64,000 nt of DNA from the NCBI GenBank assembly GCA_900491605.1, contig UESW01004416.1, positions 446,860 through 510,859 on the forward strand, read 5' to 3'. The stretch is from Calamus simplicifolius. Taxonomy: Eukaryota; Streptophyta; Magnoliopsida; Arecales; Arecaceae. Within the stretch, counting starts at the first letter, position 1. Each line of letters begins with the position of its first letter. Below are positions 1 through 10,910 of the stretch, in pieces. Under the pieces are notes generated by a model. That model ran no database searches. It saw only the letters and a list, made by a program, of their open reading frames with translations, and had not been told where the DNA came from. The translations under genes were made by a program, and so were the position numbers.

Positions 1-790
1 TTACAGTTCCTTTTCCAATGGCCATCTTGATGACAGTGGAAACACTTTCCTTTAGGTTTAGGCTAAGAAGCCTTTCCTTTCTTCTTCTGGACCTTCTTCT
101 TGTTATCCTTTTTCTTTCCCATATATTCTTCTTCTTTTTCTTTGAAGAAGAAGGCTTTTCCTCAACTGCGTTGGCTTCAGCAACAATTGCCTTACCACTT
201 TTATCATTTATAGAGTCTCATATATTTGCAGCTCATTCAGGAGTTCAGTCAAATTACACTTTTTATGATTCATAATGTAATTAGTCCTGAATTGGAGAAA
301 AGCGGGAGATAGTGTCTCCAGATCATGCCAACATGAGTCTTTTCATCAATTTTAGCTCCATTGATCTCAGCCTCATTGAAATGATTGACCATGTTGAGGA
401 TGTGCTCACGAACAGAAAAATCATTCTCCATTTTGCCATTCATAATGGCTTTTACAGCTTCATAGCGAGTCTGATCCGATGGGCATCCAAACATCTACTG
501 CAGAGATTCCATAATCTCTCTTGCAGTTTCAAAGGCATCGTGCTTAGTTCTAAGCACCTCATTCATTGCTGCTAACAAGTAGCAGCGGACTTTGTTGTTT
601 GCAACAACCAACAATTGTACTTTTCAGTAGCAACCTTGGAGACATTGGTTGAAGGCACTAGAGGACAATCCTCCTTAAGGACATAGTCGTAGTTTTCATT
701 AATGAGAAGGATATTCATGTTGCTTTTCCACTTAACAAAATTTTACCAATTAATACTTGAGAGGCAAGAAATAAAAAATTGGGTTTGACA
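1..790 (-). pseudogene. Copia gag (UBN2-type) with CCHC zinc knuckle, broken
   Basis: Minus-strand coding remnant of a Copia nucleocapsid/gag protein, which would package the element RNA. The likely start ATG is near 789. Conserved gag text appears in more than one frame (for example around 724-580 and 494-270), so frameshifts and stops are present. A lysine/serine-rich stretch leads into a perfect CX2CX4HX4C zinc knuckle at positions 44 to 3 (cysteines, histidine and spacing all intact). The coding continues past the left edge. It cannot make a full gag protein as read. Confidence 0.75.
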
Positions 791-2169
791 TATTTGCTAA
801 AAAATAAAAAAAATTTAATAAATAATTACATAAATATCATTATACAATTTAAGGCAAAGTAAATATGTTGCATAAATGCACATGTTAAAATACACAAAAA
901 CATGTTTACTTTAAAGGCCTAAGGAATTTTAATCTCCATAACTAAGTACCGCAGTATGGTAGGTTAAATAGTTGCTAATTAAAATGAGACTTTCTCAATT
1001 AATAAGTATTTTCTGAAATATCTCACATTTCTAATACTCATTAATTTTCTTAAATTTTGGTCAAGAAAATAATTAACTAATTTAATTATTTCTTCATGAG
1101 TGCGACCCATCGTATCAGACCTTTTGAGACTTAACTTAGAAATTGCCGCCATAGGGTAGGTCAATTCTAAAATACATCTTAAAAGTCCTATCTCATGAAA
1201 GATAACCTTGGTATTACCATTAGTAGACACCCTCCGTAGGGAGGACAAACTAATAACTCACGGTGTTGTACTAACTATGGAGACCAAGGGTTTATATTGT
1301 CATATTACCCCTCCCACTCATTATTTTGCAAAAGTGTATTTTATTTATAAACCAACTTTTGTTTCATAAACCCTTAGTTAATTTAAACAATTTAAATCAC
1401 TAAGATTTTATAATTTTAAACACTTTAAAATTATAAAATAATCTAAATGTGATAACTTAAATATAACACTTAAATTTAAAACATCACATTTGGCACATTA
1501 ATTTTGCAAATCCAATTGCTAAATTAATTTATAAATTTAATCTCATTAAATTTATTGCAAAGTGCATTAAATATAATTTACTAAAAACATTTTAGTAAAA
1601 AATAATAAAATAATAATGCACATATGCATGGCATATAATATACAGGTAGACACTTTTCTATATATAATATTCATGAAATGTAATTATTATCGATATAATA
1701 AAAATATTTCATAAAAACCGAAACGAAAAACTTCTCATACATGAAGAGTAAATGTAATTATTATCAACATAATAAAAACATTCAATAAGAAGTGAAACAA
1801 AAAAAAAAAAAACTTCAGTGACTCTTTGTCTTTTGAGAAAGATAGTGAGGCTCGTCGAATTAACTGTGAGGCTCTTCGAATTCCTAGGAAACGATGAGGC
1901 TCAGAGCCAAGGAAAGGGAAAGGGATTCCCCACTCAAATCTTCTATCGGAAAGCCTTTGATAAATCAGGACTCTTTAATAAGTATAAAAAATTCTAATTG
2001 AGAACTTTTCTCAAAACCATAAAGAACCTTTCTTCATCAATATAAAAAGAATCTTATATTCAATTAATCTAATCAAAATAAAATTACATAACTTATTCCA
2101 TTGAATCAAAAAAATATTAACGCCAATTCATTTGCACATACATTCATCATCATGAAAATATTAAAAGCC

Positions 2170-2690
2170 AGATTTGGTTATCTCGGAATCGGCATAAGAC
2201 TATTCATCCTCGCAGGGTTGTTAGGGCTGCCTTCTCTTTAGCTGCTGAGTATATCTTCCATCAGAGATTTTGTATTTCTGCTACCCCTGGCCGCTGGGAC
2301 TCCCCTGCTGCTTCGGCATATCGGCGTACGGTCTTCATTTCTTGGGAGCCCCCACCTCCATGATTTGTTAAAATCAACTTTGATGGTAGTGTTCGCGGCA
2401 GAAGGCTCAGAGTTTGTGATTCATGGGCCTGACCCGCGCCCGTGTGCCTATCATCCCCTTGATTGGAGATATCATTCTATCCTTCAGGGTATCTCTTGTG
2501 CCAGGATTAGGCACATCTACCGGGAAGCCAACTTTGCGGCAGATTGGATAGGATGGCGTCTCATGCTGGTTCTTGGAGCTGGAAGCCGGGTGAACCTTGC
2601 CCCCCTGTTCTTTCCCAAATCTCTGATATCTCGGGTTTGACTCACCCTAGATTGGTGTGATCACCCGCTTGTACCAAAAAATATATATAA
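2170..2690 (+). mobile_element. L1-type LINE 3' fragment (RNase H domain), inside the Copia leader
   Basis: Plus-strand fragment resembling the C-terminal RNase H (RVT_3) domain of plant L1 LINEs. The start motif around KINFDGSVRG (about 2365-2400) and the end motif YREANFAADW (about 2510-2550) are readable, but the block between them looks shortened and the frame changes. An A/T-rich tail follows at 2676-2692. The flanks share TAAAAGC (2162-2168 and 2688-2694), a weak candidate target duplication. It interrupts the leader of the minus-strand Copia. Confidence 0.6.
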
Positions 2691-2776
2691 AAGCATAGAC
2701 CATTATGCATGAGTGCCTACCCAATCAAATAAAGATTATCATATAATCTATTATTAAATTAATAGGAGTATAACCT

Positions 2777-2788
2777 GCTCTGATACCA
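2777..2788 (-). other. Retrotransposon primer-binding site
   Basis: Minus-strand TGGTATCAGAGC, the classic initiator-Met-tRNA primer-binding sequence of plant Copia elements, two bases inside the LTR end at 2791. Confidence 0.8.
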
Positions 2789-2790
2789 AT

Positions 2791-4580
2791 TGATGTAATC
2801 TCAATACGACTTTGAGATGTTTGCAGAAGCAAAATAAGGATCAAATCACATATCTTAGCGGAAACAAGATAAGGATCAAATCATATATCTTAAAATTTGA
2901 GTTAGTGATCTATACCCGTATTAATTTAATAACAAGAACAATAAGGAGATTAAGAAATTGACCTTTCGTTCTCCACCAACACTACCTTGGAATCACCAAA
3001 TCCTTTTGATCATCACGGATCTTTCCAAATGTTCTCCAAATTATGATGAACGCGAACGAGTGGGCGTTCCTTTTGATTTGGGTTGAGGTCACACAATTGA
3101 AATTTATTCACTTTGCAACTCATAAGATAAAGTGAAGTTGAAGGAGAGAACTCTCTGTGGTTGATTATTATCTTCCGATGTTGTCATCTGTTATTATTCT
3201 CTATTGAATCTTATATTATGAGAGAATAATAACTACCAACCTTTTTAATTAATTAATCAATTAATTAAAATTTAAATATCACTTCAACTCTTGGAATTAC
3301 TTTAACGTATATCAATCCAACAACCAATTATTGGTTAGTTTTGATATATTTATCATGGGAGGCTCTCTCACGATCCCATATATATTTCTCCAACAACTAA
3401 ATAATTTCCATATAGACTCTTCTAGTTGAATATGCCTACGATGTGTTCCCTAGCACACCGTATTTTTTAAATTTAAAAATAATTTAAATTATTTTAAATA
3501 ATCATATTATTTAAAATAGAAATTAATTTAATTAATTTCTGTATGAAAATTAATTTAGAATTCTTAATTCCAAATTAATAACTTGACCCAGCATATCATA
3601 AAGTTCACATAATTTAATGAAGCCATCCAGAAGAACTATGGACATTATAATTTTAAGCTCCAATAATTTTGACATTTAATTAACACCTTAATTAAAATAT
3701 CAAAATTATTAATTCCAAATTGCACCACTAAAAATTTGAAACTTTATTCTTAAAATTATAAAATTAATTATATTCAAAAGGATTTGAATCGCCCATTGAT
3801 ATAGTCACTATATATAAATCAATCCTCATTAAAGCTAGGCATTTTCTGTTAACCTCTTTAATCACATCTTTATCCATAAGTACCATTGATTCTATAATAA
3901 ATAATATATTTATGATCCAATCATAAATTGAGCGCTCTTATTATTCAAGTCCCGAATCAACACTTATGGGAACCGTCCATCTGACTTCTTTACGAAGGAA
4001 TGGATTTCATCTTGTACATTAATATTTTCAGCTACTTATGTTATTATATTTTTAATATACCAAGAATTTGACACTATGTTTCTGTGTCATATGTCAAAAA
4101 ATATAATACAATAAATAGGAGTCTATTAATTACTCAGAATTAAGATCGATTCATATATGACCATCATTGATTAATTTTGAATACTCTATTTTAACAACAG
4201 AATTTATTAGAGATTCATAATTAATCACGTTCCAGTCCTATATAATCAAATTATATAAAGCGCTTTCATTCCGATAATCTCATTATCAACAATCCGGACG
4301 TTTCATTCAGAATATAATGAACCATGCTAGTAATTTTAAATTAAAGATCCCGATTGTAACTTTAATTTATAATTACGGATAAATTTAGATTAATTTATTT
4401 TAAATATTATCCTCTGTATATAACACTTATATATAATATTTAAAGTCACATTTAAATAATCCAGGAAATTTTGATACTTATAAAGCATCAAAACATGCAT
4501 GCAAGTATAATATTAAAAAATTTCTTAAATTATTCAGCAAAATAATAAATGTCATTTGTTTATGGGCACATATCCCAACA
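2791..4580 (-). repeat. 5' LTR of the minus-strand Copia
   Basis: Bounded by TG...CA on the minus strand (TGTTGGGATATG at 4580, CA at 2791) and followed directly by the primer-binding site. AT-rich, about 1.79 kb. The partner LTR is outside the window, so LTR divergence and insertion age cannot be judged here. Confidence 0.75.
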
Positions 4581-4584
4581 AATA

Positions 4585-5650
4585 GAACTTCGAATATCTT
4601 AGAATTCATCCATGCAGACATATGTAGACCATTCCCTACAGCTGTTTGGAATGATCAAACATGTTTCATATCGTTTTAGACGATTACTCAAGATTTGGCT
4701 ATTTGTATCTCATTAAAGATAAGTTTGGTGCATTGAATATGTTCAAAATATTTAAAGCTGAAGTTGAAAATCAACTTAACAAGAAAATTAAAGCAGTTAG
4801 ATCTGACGGCGGTAGAGAATTCTATGGTAGATATGATGGATCAGATGAATAACGTCAAGGACCATTTGCCAAATACCTAAAGGAATGCGGTATAGTCCCT
4901 CAATACACCATGCCAGGCTCTCCAAACATGAATGGTGTTGCTGAGAAATGAAACCGGACTCTTAAAGATATGGTAAGGAGTATGATAAGTCATTCAACCT
5001 TACCAGAGTCACTTTGGAGAGAGGCACTTAAGACTACAGCCTATATTCTCAATAGAGTACCAACTAAAGCAGCCACTAAGACCCCTTATGAGCCTTGGAT
5101 GGGTAAGAAACCAAGTTTAAAGCATTTGCATATTTGATGATGTCCAGCTGAAGCAAGGCCTTATAGGCCAAGTGAAAAGAAAATGGATTACAGAACTGTA
5201 AGCTGCTACTTTATAGGTTACTCTGAACGATCTAGGGGTTTTAAGTTTTATGATCCCACTACCAAAGTAGTTTTTGAATCGGGAATAGCAACATTCTTTG
5301 AGGATATAGAGTTTGAGGGGAGAAATCAGGTTAAAGACATTATCTTTGAAGAAGAATCGATTTTGATTCCTACCATTACTTATAACAATGATCAAGATCA
5401 GATTATAATTCCTGTCATTGATCAAGGAGTAATTCTAGAACTTCAAGATGATGCAGAAACTCTTTCCGATCAGATTGAAGAAATTGTTTCTAATGAACAA
5501 TCTCAAGAACAAACTCAACAGCCTCAAGAACAAGTGTCATTAAGGATATCCACGAGAGAAAAGAGAAAGGCAATTTCGGATGATTTTATAGTCTTTCTCC
5601 AAGAACATGAGGATATTTTTGACTTGACAGAAGATGATCCTATCAACTTT
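4585..5650 (+). pseudogene. Copia integrase core, broken
   Basis: Catalytic DDE context is readable: first Asp in HADICRP (about 4611-4630), second Asp in VRSDGGREFYGRYDG (about 4795-4840), Glu in NGVAEK (about 4930-4950). Downstream, the conserved block TLPESLWREALKTTAYILNR is recognisable. Stops break it early (about 4658), and at 4851, 4949 and 5136. The segment 5183-5653 is an open stretch covering the acidic, glutamine-rich linker towards the RT. Confidence 0.75.
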
Positions 5651-5659
5651 TGACAAGCT

Positions 5660-6648
5660 ATGGAAAGTTCTAACTCTCAAGAATGGATCAATGCTATGAA
5701 AGACGAGATGAAGTCCATGAAAGACAATGACGTTTGGGATCTCATTCCATTGTCTGACGAAAAGAAACCCATTGGTTGCAAATGAATATTTAAAACCAAG
5801 AGGGATTCGAATGGCAATGTAGAGAGGTATAAAACTCGTCTTGTTGCAAAGGGCTTTACTCAAAGGAAAGGTATTGACTTCAAAGAGACTTTCTCTCCTG
5901 TTTGAATGAAAGACTCTTTTAGGGTCATCATGGCATTAGTGGCACATTTCAACCTTGAGTTGCATTAAATGGATGTAAAGATAGTGTTTCTCAATGGTGA
6001 CATTAATGAAACAATTTATATGAAGTAACCAGAGAACTTTATATCTGATGATCCAAAGAAAATGATTTGCAAACTTAAGAAATTCATCTACGGGCTCAAG
6101 CAAGCATCTCGACAATGGTATTACAAATTTCACCAAGTAGTACTCTCATTCGGTTTTGAGATGAATGTGGTTGATGATTGTATATACCATAAGTTCAGTG
6201 GAAGTAAATTTATTTTCTTAGTACTGTATGTCGATGATATTTTACTTGCGAGTAACGATATAGGCTTATTACATGAAACCAAGAGATTTCTGTCAAGCAA
6301 GTTTGAGATGAAAGATCTTGGTGAAGCATATTTTGTGTTAGGTATACAGATATATCGAGATTGTTCCCGAGGTATCCTTGGGTTATCATAAAAGAACTAT
6401 ATCGATAATGTTCTCAAAAGATTTGGCATTCAAAATAGTAAACCTTTGGAAACCCCGATAGCTAAAGGAGAAAAGTTTTGTCTCAATCAGTGCCCTAAGA
6501 ATGACCTTAAAGTTCAGGAAATGAAGAAATATCCCTATGCATCAGCACTAGGAAGTTTAATGTATGCTCAAGTTTGCACTCATCTTGATTTGGCTTTTAT
6601 TGTTGGGATGTTAGGCAGATATATGAGTAACCTTGGAATGAATCATTG
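5660..6648 (+). pseudogene. Copia reverse transcriptase, broken
   Basis: RT motifs appear in order: MDVKIVFLNG near 5970, LKKFIYGLKQASRQWYYKF near 6070-6130, then YVDDILLASND (the YVDD active site) near 6225-6260. In-frame stops interrupt it at several points (for example near 5783, 5903, 5967, 6027 and 6390). Confidence 0.75.
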
Positions 6649-7219
6649 AAAAGCAGCCAAGAGGGTTATGCGCTACTTACAGAAAATAAAGAACTACATG
6701 CTTACATATAGGAGGTCGGATAGTTTAGAGATCATTAGGTACTCCGACTCAGATTTTGCTGGATGCCAAGACAGCAAACAATCCACTTCATGCTATATAT
6801 ATATGTTGGCTGAAGGGGCTATTTCCTGGAGAAGTGCTAAGAAGACACTCATAGCCTCTTTAACCATGGTAGCAGAGTTTATAGCTTATTATGAAGCATC
6901 CAACCATGGAATATGGCTACAAAACTTTATCACGGGACTGCATATAGTTGAAAGTATTGAAAGACCACTCAGGATATATTGTGATAATAACTCAGGAGTA
7001 ATGTATTCCAATAACAATAGAAGTTCGTCTAAGTCAAAGCACATATAGACATTAATTTTTTTGTTGTAAAAGAAAGAGTTCAGAGTAAACAAATATGTAT
7101 AGAACATATAGGTACATATTTTATGTTGGCCGACCCACTAACTAAAGGACTTACACCCAAGATCTTTCATAAGCATATTAATCAAATGGGTGTTGTATTA
7201 TTTGATGATGTTTTGGTTT
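6649..7219 (+). pseudogene. Copia RNase H and polyprotein C-terminus, broken
   Basis: The RNase H signature YSDSDFAGCQDSKQSTS starts near 6740 and is followed by the usual AKKTLIASLTMVAEFIA block. A frame break near 7047 shifts the reading to the C-terminal text MLADPLTKGL (about 7120-7150), ending at the stop near 7219. Confidence 0.75.
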
Positions 7220-7594
7220 AGTGGGAGTCTGAATTTTGTATGATAGTTTTTGCAGAAATAAAGATTTCAGTGTTTTATTTATTTTGATTCATATGGAATA
7301 AAATTTGATCTTGCTAAAGAAAAGGATCAGTTAAAAATAGGCATGTTCAAATCGCATTACATATAATTTTTATGCTACACAACCATATTTGATCTATATC
7401 ATTTGGTTGTATTAGTGTATGTGATTATTGATGGTCCAGCTACTACCAATGTGAGCGAAGGCTGCTTTGATCTTACACTAGTGCAGTCAATGGACCAGAT
7501 TGTTCGGAATCCTTAAGTTATGATAACAAAGGTTTTGAGTACTCATAAGGTAGTGCACATTTATCTGGTTACATATGAGGTCCAAGTGGAAGGT

Positions 7595-8150
7595 TGTTGG
7601 AAAATACTCATGCGGACCAACATATGTAAATGTGTATATTTAATTATCATAATGTTAGTCTAATAATAAGTGATCTAATAAAGTTAATTGGACATTAAGG
7701 ATTAATTTTTTGATATGGAACACAATGTGTAGATACCCGTACCATGACTCTAATTTTATAATGGGCTGAATAGAGACATGATTACATAAAATCAAATGGT
7801 GATGGTCCCTTGTTTGAATACGATTTAAAGGAAACATCTTTTCGAAAAGGTTATGGGTATGTTTTCAGTAAAGAGATGCTTGTTCGGAAATCGAAAAGGT
7901 CTCATCTCTTCGGAAAGGTCCCTACGAAAGGATAAGTTTTCCTATTTAAGCATTTCTGATAACTTCCATCTTTATCAGAAAAATCTTTTGCAATTGTGTT
8001 AACAAACCGAAAACACCATCTCCAACCAAAATCAACTAACAACGCTATTGTATTAATTCGGTTACAGTATTCATCATTTTTTTTAACAATGTCAGAACAA
8101 GGTACAAATTCTGTACTTTCTTAATTATGTACTATGTTTCAATATTATTG
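7595..8150 (+). repeat. 3' LTR of the plus-strand Copia (right end uncertain)
   Basis: Starts TGTTGGAAAATACTC directly after the polypurine tract. A TATTTAAG promoter-like motif lies near 7945. The right boundary is not resolved: the partner LTR is outside the window and no target duplication can be checked. It ends somewhere between about 8100 and 8260. Confidence 0.55.
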
Positions 8151-8260
8151 ACATAAGGATTCTGGATTCTCGAATTCTATCAGTAAGATCTTGAACTTAC
8201 GAAGTTGGAGAACTCTCTCGAAAAAGTAATTGCAAAAATATAGCAAGAAAACATGTGACA

Positions 8261-8439
8261 GATAGGAATGGTCATTTGGCAACTGCAATATATCTGTAAT
8301 AGTATCATTTCAACCATCAGTTTGCAGAGGAAATTTTATTTATCGAACTTCAAGCAACATGATTTTTATGGTAACTCGGAAATTTTCCAATGCAATGATA
8401 CAAAAGAGAAAATAAGAAACTCTCAATCCCTTCTGAGGG
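8261..8439. other. Short spacer between Copia LTR and glucanase 3' end
   Basis: No coding signal or repeat recognised. It probably contains the outer end of the LTR and sequence just beyond the glucanase poly(A) site. Confidence 0.4.
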
Positions 8440-8445
8440 TTTATT
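8440..8445 (-). terminator. Poly(A) signal AATAAA of the glucanase gene
   Basis: Minus-strand AATAAA about 55 bases after the glucanase stop codon, a plausible polyadenylation signal. Confidence 0.5.
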
Positions 8446-8499
8446 TCAGATAACATTTTTAATATCTAGATAAGTTTTGTAATGATTCTCTCTCATCTT

Positions 8500-9449
8500 T
8501 CAGCTAAAGTTGATTGGGTAGACAGGTTGCTTATCTGGGTAGAATAGTCCCCAGTTTTGTTCTATCCCTGCATCCTTCTGGTTCTCGTTGAACATGGCAA
8601 ATATGTAAGTCTCTATAGCCCTTCCAGATCTCTTAGGTGTTCCTTGACCAACATGGTTGATCAAATTCTGGTTATAAGTCCTTGCATTGTCCACCGATGC
8701 AGCGGTACCACCAGCCGATGGCCAGCCACTCTCTGAGACTACTACTTCCACATTAGAGCCTCCCACCTTCTCTAACGCCGAGTAAACTGCATCAACTATT
8801 GCATCAAAGAGGTTCTGATAGCCAAATTGCCCATCCTGTACTACAGTTCCAGGGGAAGTAAACAAGGCATACTCTATCGTGATGTCGTTCATGTCGCCGG
8901 TGTAACTTAAGTAAGGATACACATTTACCAGGAGTGGTGATCCATTGCTAGCCAAAAAATTAACAACTGGCCCCAAGTACTGCATTGCATCAGAAGAGAA
9001 AGCACCAGATGATGGAGGGTATGGTACCCCAAGGACACCTTGACGAACTGAAGTTGAGACTTTAATTTGGTCCTGTAGTCCCCTGGCTGACAGAGCTGAC
9101 TGGATGTTCTTCATGGCAGGGAGCACATATCCAGCCCGGGCTGGGTCTTCAGGTATCACTTCGTTGCCAACTGCAATATATCGAAATGAAACATCTGGAT
9201 AGGCCTTTATGTTGTTTTGGACCCAGTCACTTGCTGCTGTTGGATCATAGGCTAATCTTTGGAGATCGTCTTTTGGGACGTCTACAATGAGTTGAATGTT
9301 GGATCCTCTAAGTGCTTCAAGAGTGGGTTGATATGGATCATAGATTCTCATCCCTCCAATGTTGTTAGATTTATAGAGATCCACTACCTCACTTGGTTGG
9401 GGTAGGTTGTCTCCGTTTCTTCCATAACAAACACCAATGGAGTGCACAC
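8500..9449 (-). CDS. GH17 glucanase exon 2 (catalytic domain)
   Basis: The acceptor is TTTCAG|GTGTGCAC. The exon encodes the whole mature (beta/alpha)8 barrel and ends at a stop after the typical NWGLFYPDKQPVYPINF C-terminus. Confidence 0.93.
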
Positions 9450-10816
9450 CTGAAACGTAGCAAGGAATCGCTCATGCGTTATGTCTTGAACTACCAAGTT
9501 GCATAAGCTAAGCCAACATAACATAGATTGGCTGCAGGAATTTTGGCTTTGGTCAAATGAAGAACTGAAATTGGATACACTTAAAATCAAGTTACTGGTC
9601 GTTCTTTTCAACATCTCATATATTAAAAAGTTGAACCGGGCGTAATTTTGTTTTCGTAGGGTGTGATTAGAGCCCTATGTTTTTAGTAACAACAGGGGAG
9701 ATGGTTGCACCTACTTGTATTAGCTGATATCGGTTTTCATATGATCTACTGGCCAATATATATTTCAAATGGGTTATTTTTTTGATCTATGCTTGGCAAA
9801 AATATTTCTTTTTAGACAGAATTAGTTTGTTATCTGTTTGCTCATGCTTTGTTTTGAAAACTAGGACAGATGAAAGTCCAGCTGAACTCATGAAGGTAAA
9901 GTCAAAGCCCAAGTCACGGATGTTCATACGAAGCTACTAAGAACTGGATAGAATGGCAGGGTAAAATAATGACCATATGGTTCCAAGTTCTTGTCTCATT
10001 CTTGATAGCTATAACTTTCAAAACTCAAGGTGCAAGGCATGAAAAGTCTGCACCATCTAGGTTGGCAAGAATGAGTCATAAACTGCGAACTTGAACAACT
10101 GAAGCCAAACAAAATAAACTAATAAACTAGATAGATAAACTAATAAACACCACATAAACCTAAAGATGTTGCTAATTTTTTAGTCCACCTGGCTGAACAT
10201 GATCCGGTCTTTCCCATTGAGCCCTTTGCATGGCCTCCCCCAAAGGTCTACCAGGTCAAGAAATTAACTTTACATGAAAAATTACCTTTCATGGACGTGA
10301 CTACTTGCAATGCTGCAAATGAGCCTACCAATATACGAGCAATTTGTGCTAGACTTGCTTGGTAGCTTTGTTCAAGATAACTAGCTTAAGAAAAGCCATC
10401 AGTGCCAAGCTAATTATGTGTACAGATGATAAATGGGTGGGCTCGACTACTAGTTATTAACTTGCAAGAATAAGCACAACCTTGGACTCTACTCGGTAAC
10501 TGATGTGTTTTAAGTTTTAACAGCTCTCAAGTCAAACCGCAGGACTATGGTCAGCTCAAGCTAAACTTGAACACCTCTCTTGGCTAGAAGTTGTTGAGCC
10601 ATATTGAAACGGTTCAAGGCTTGGCTGGTTTGTGCCCATGCCTTGTATTATATGGATTTTCCTATGCATGAACGCATATATGTATGTAAATAAAAAAAAT
10701 ATGTATGAAAAAATAGATACAGAGAGAGAGAGAGAGAGATCACCTGTTGGGATTGCTATGAGAACGCCAAGGAATAATGCTGTCACAGCCGTGGAAACAA
10801 TAATTTGGTTTGCCAT
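8500..10816 (-). CDS. Glucan endo-1,3-beta-glucosidase (GH17), two exons
   Basis: Complete secreted beta-1,3-glucanase of 340 residues: exon 1 is 10816-10744 (24 codons plus one base) and exon 2 is 9449-8500. The 1,294-bp intron has GT-AG borders, and the split glycine codon restores the frame. Residues 1-24 form a hydrophobic signal peptide, and the mature enzyme starts near VHSIGVCYGRNGDN. Family 17 retaining catalysis needs two glutamates; both are present, the proton donor in VGNEV (about residue 121) and the nucleophile in VVSESGWPS (about residue 264). There is no C-terminal X8/CBM43 domain or GPI signal, so this is the short pathogenesis-related (PR-2-like) or developmental type, acting on callose or fungal glucans. 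All key residues are intact. A TATA box lies about 90 bp upstream. Confidence 0.93.
9450..10743 (-). other. Intron of the GH17 gene
   Basis: Single 1.29-kb intron at the signal-peptide/mature-protein border, the usual position in GH17 genes. It holds a short GA microsatellite (10721-10738) and no recognised transposon. Confidence 0.85.
10744..10816 (-). CDS. GH17 glucanase exon 1 (signal peptide)
   Basis: ATG at 10816 opens a 24-codon hydrophobic signal peptide (MANQIIVSTAVTALFLG onward). The donor is CCAACAG|GTGATC. Confidence 0.9.
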
Positions 10817-10901
10817 GGATGGTTCTACTAGAGGATATTATTTCACTAGAACTAGAATGCCTTGGATTGGTCACAGATATGATATGAGAGCACTTGCTCC
10901 C

Positions 10902-10910
10902 TATATATAA
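10902..10910 (-). promoter_or_regulatory. TATA box of the GH17 gene
   Basis: TATATATA on the minus strand about 90 bp upstream of the ATG in otherwise mixed sequence, a convincing position for a plant core promoter. Confidence 0.65.

Larger units (their letters stand above)
1..4580 (-). mobile_element. Copia LTR retrotransposon, minus strand, 5' part (LTR, leader, gag)
   Basis: Read on the minus strand, the order is LTR (4580 to 2791), primer-binding site (2788 to 2777), a leader of about 2 kb, then gag running off the left edge. The LTR starts TGTTGGGATATG and ends CA, and the PBS matches the tRNA-Met-type sequence TGGTATCAGAGC, as in plant Copia elements. The long LTR (1,790 bp) and this LTR start resemble the Angela/Tork group (inference). 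Protease, integrase, RT and the other LTR would lie left of the window. The right end abuts, without spacer, the integrase of another Copia on the opposite strand, so this element most likely inserted into that one. Confidence 0.8.
4581..7594 (+). mobile_element. Copia LTR retrotransposon, plus strand, integrase to 3' LTR (5' half displaced)
   Basis: Decayed polyprotein in the order integrase, reverse transcriptase, RNase H, which is the Copia order. It starts abruptly inside the integrase at the junction with the minus-strand Copia LTR. The 5' LTR, gag and protease should lie left of that inserted element, outside the window. A polypurine tract, AAGTGGAAGGT, is at 7584-7594, directly before a TGTTGG LTR start. 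Frameshifts and stops are spread throughout, so it is not autonomous. Confidence 0.8.
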
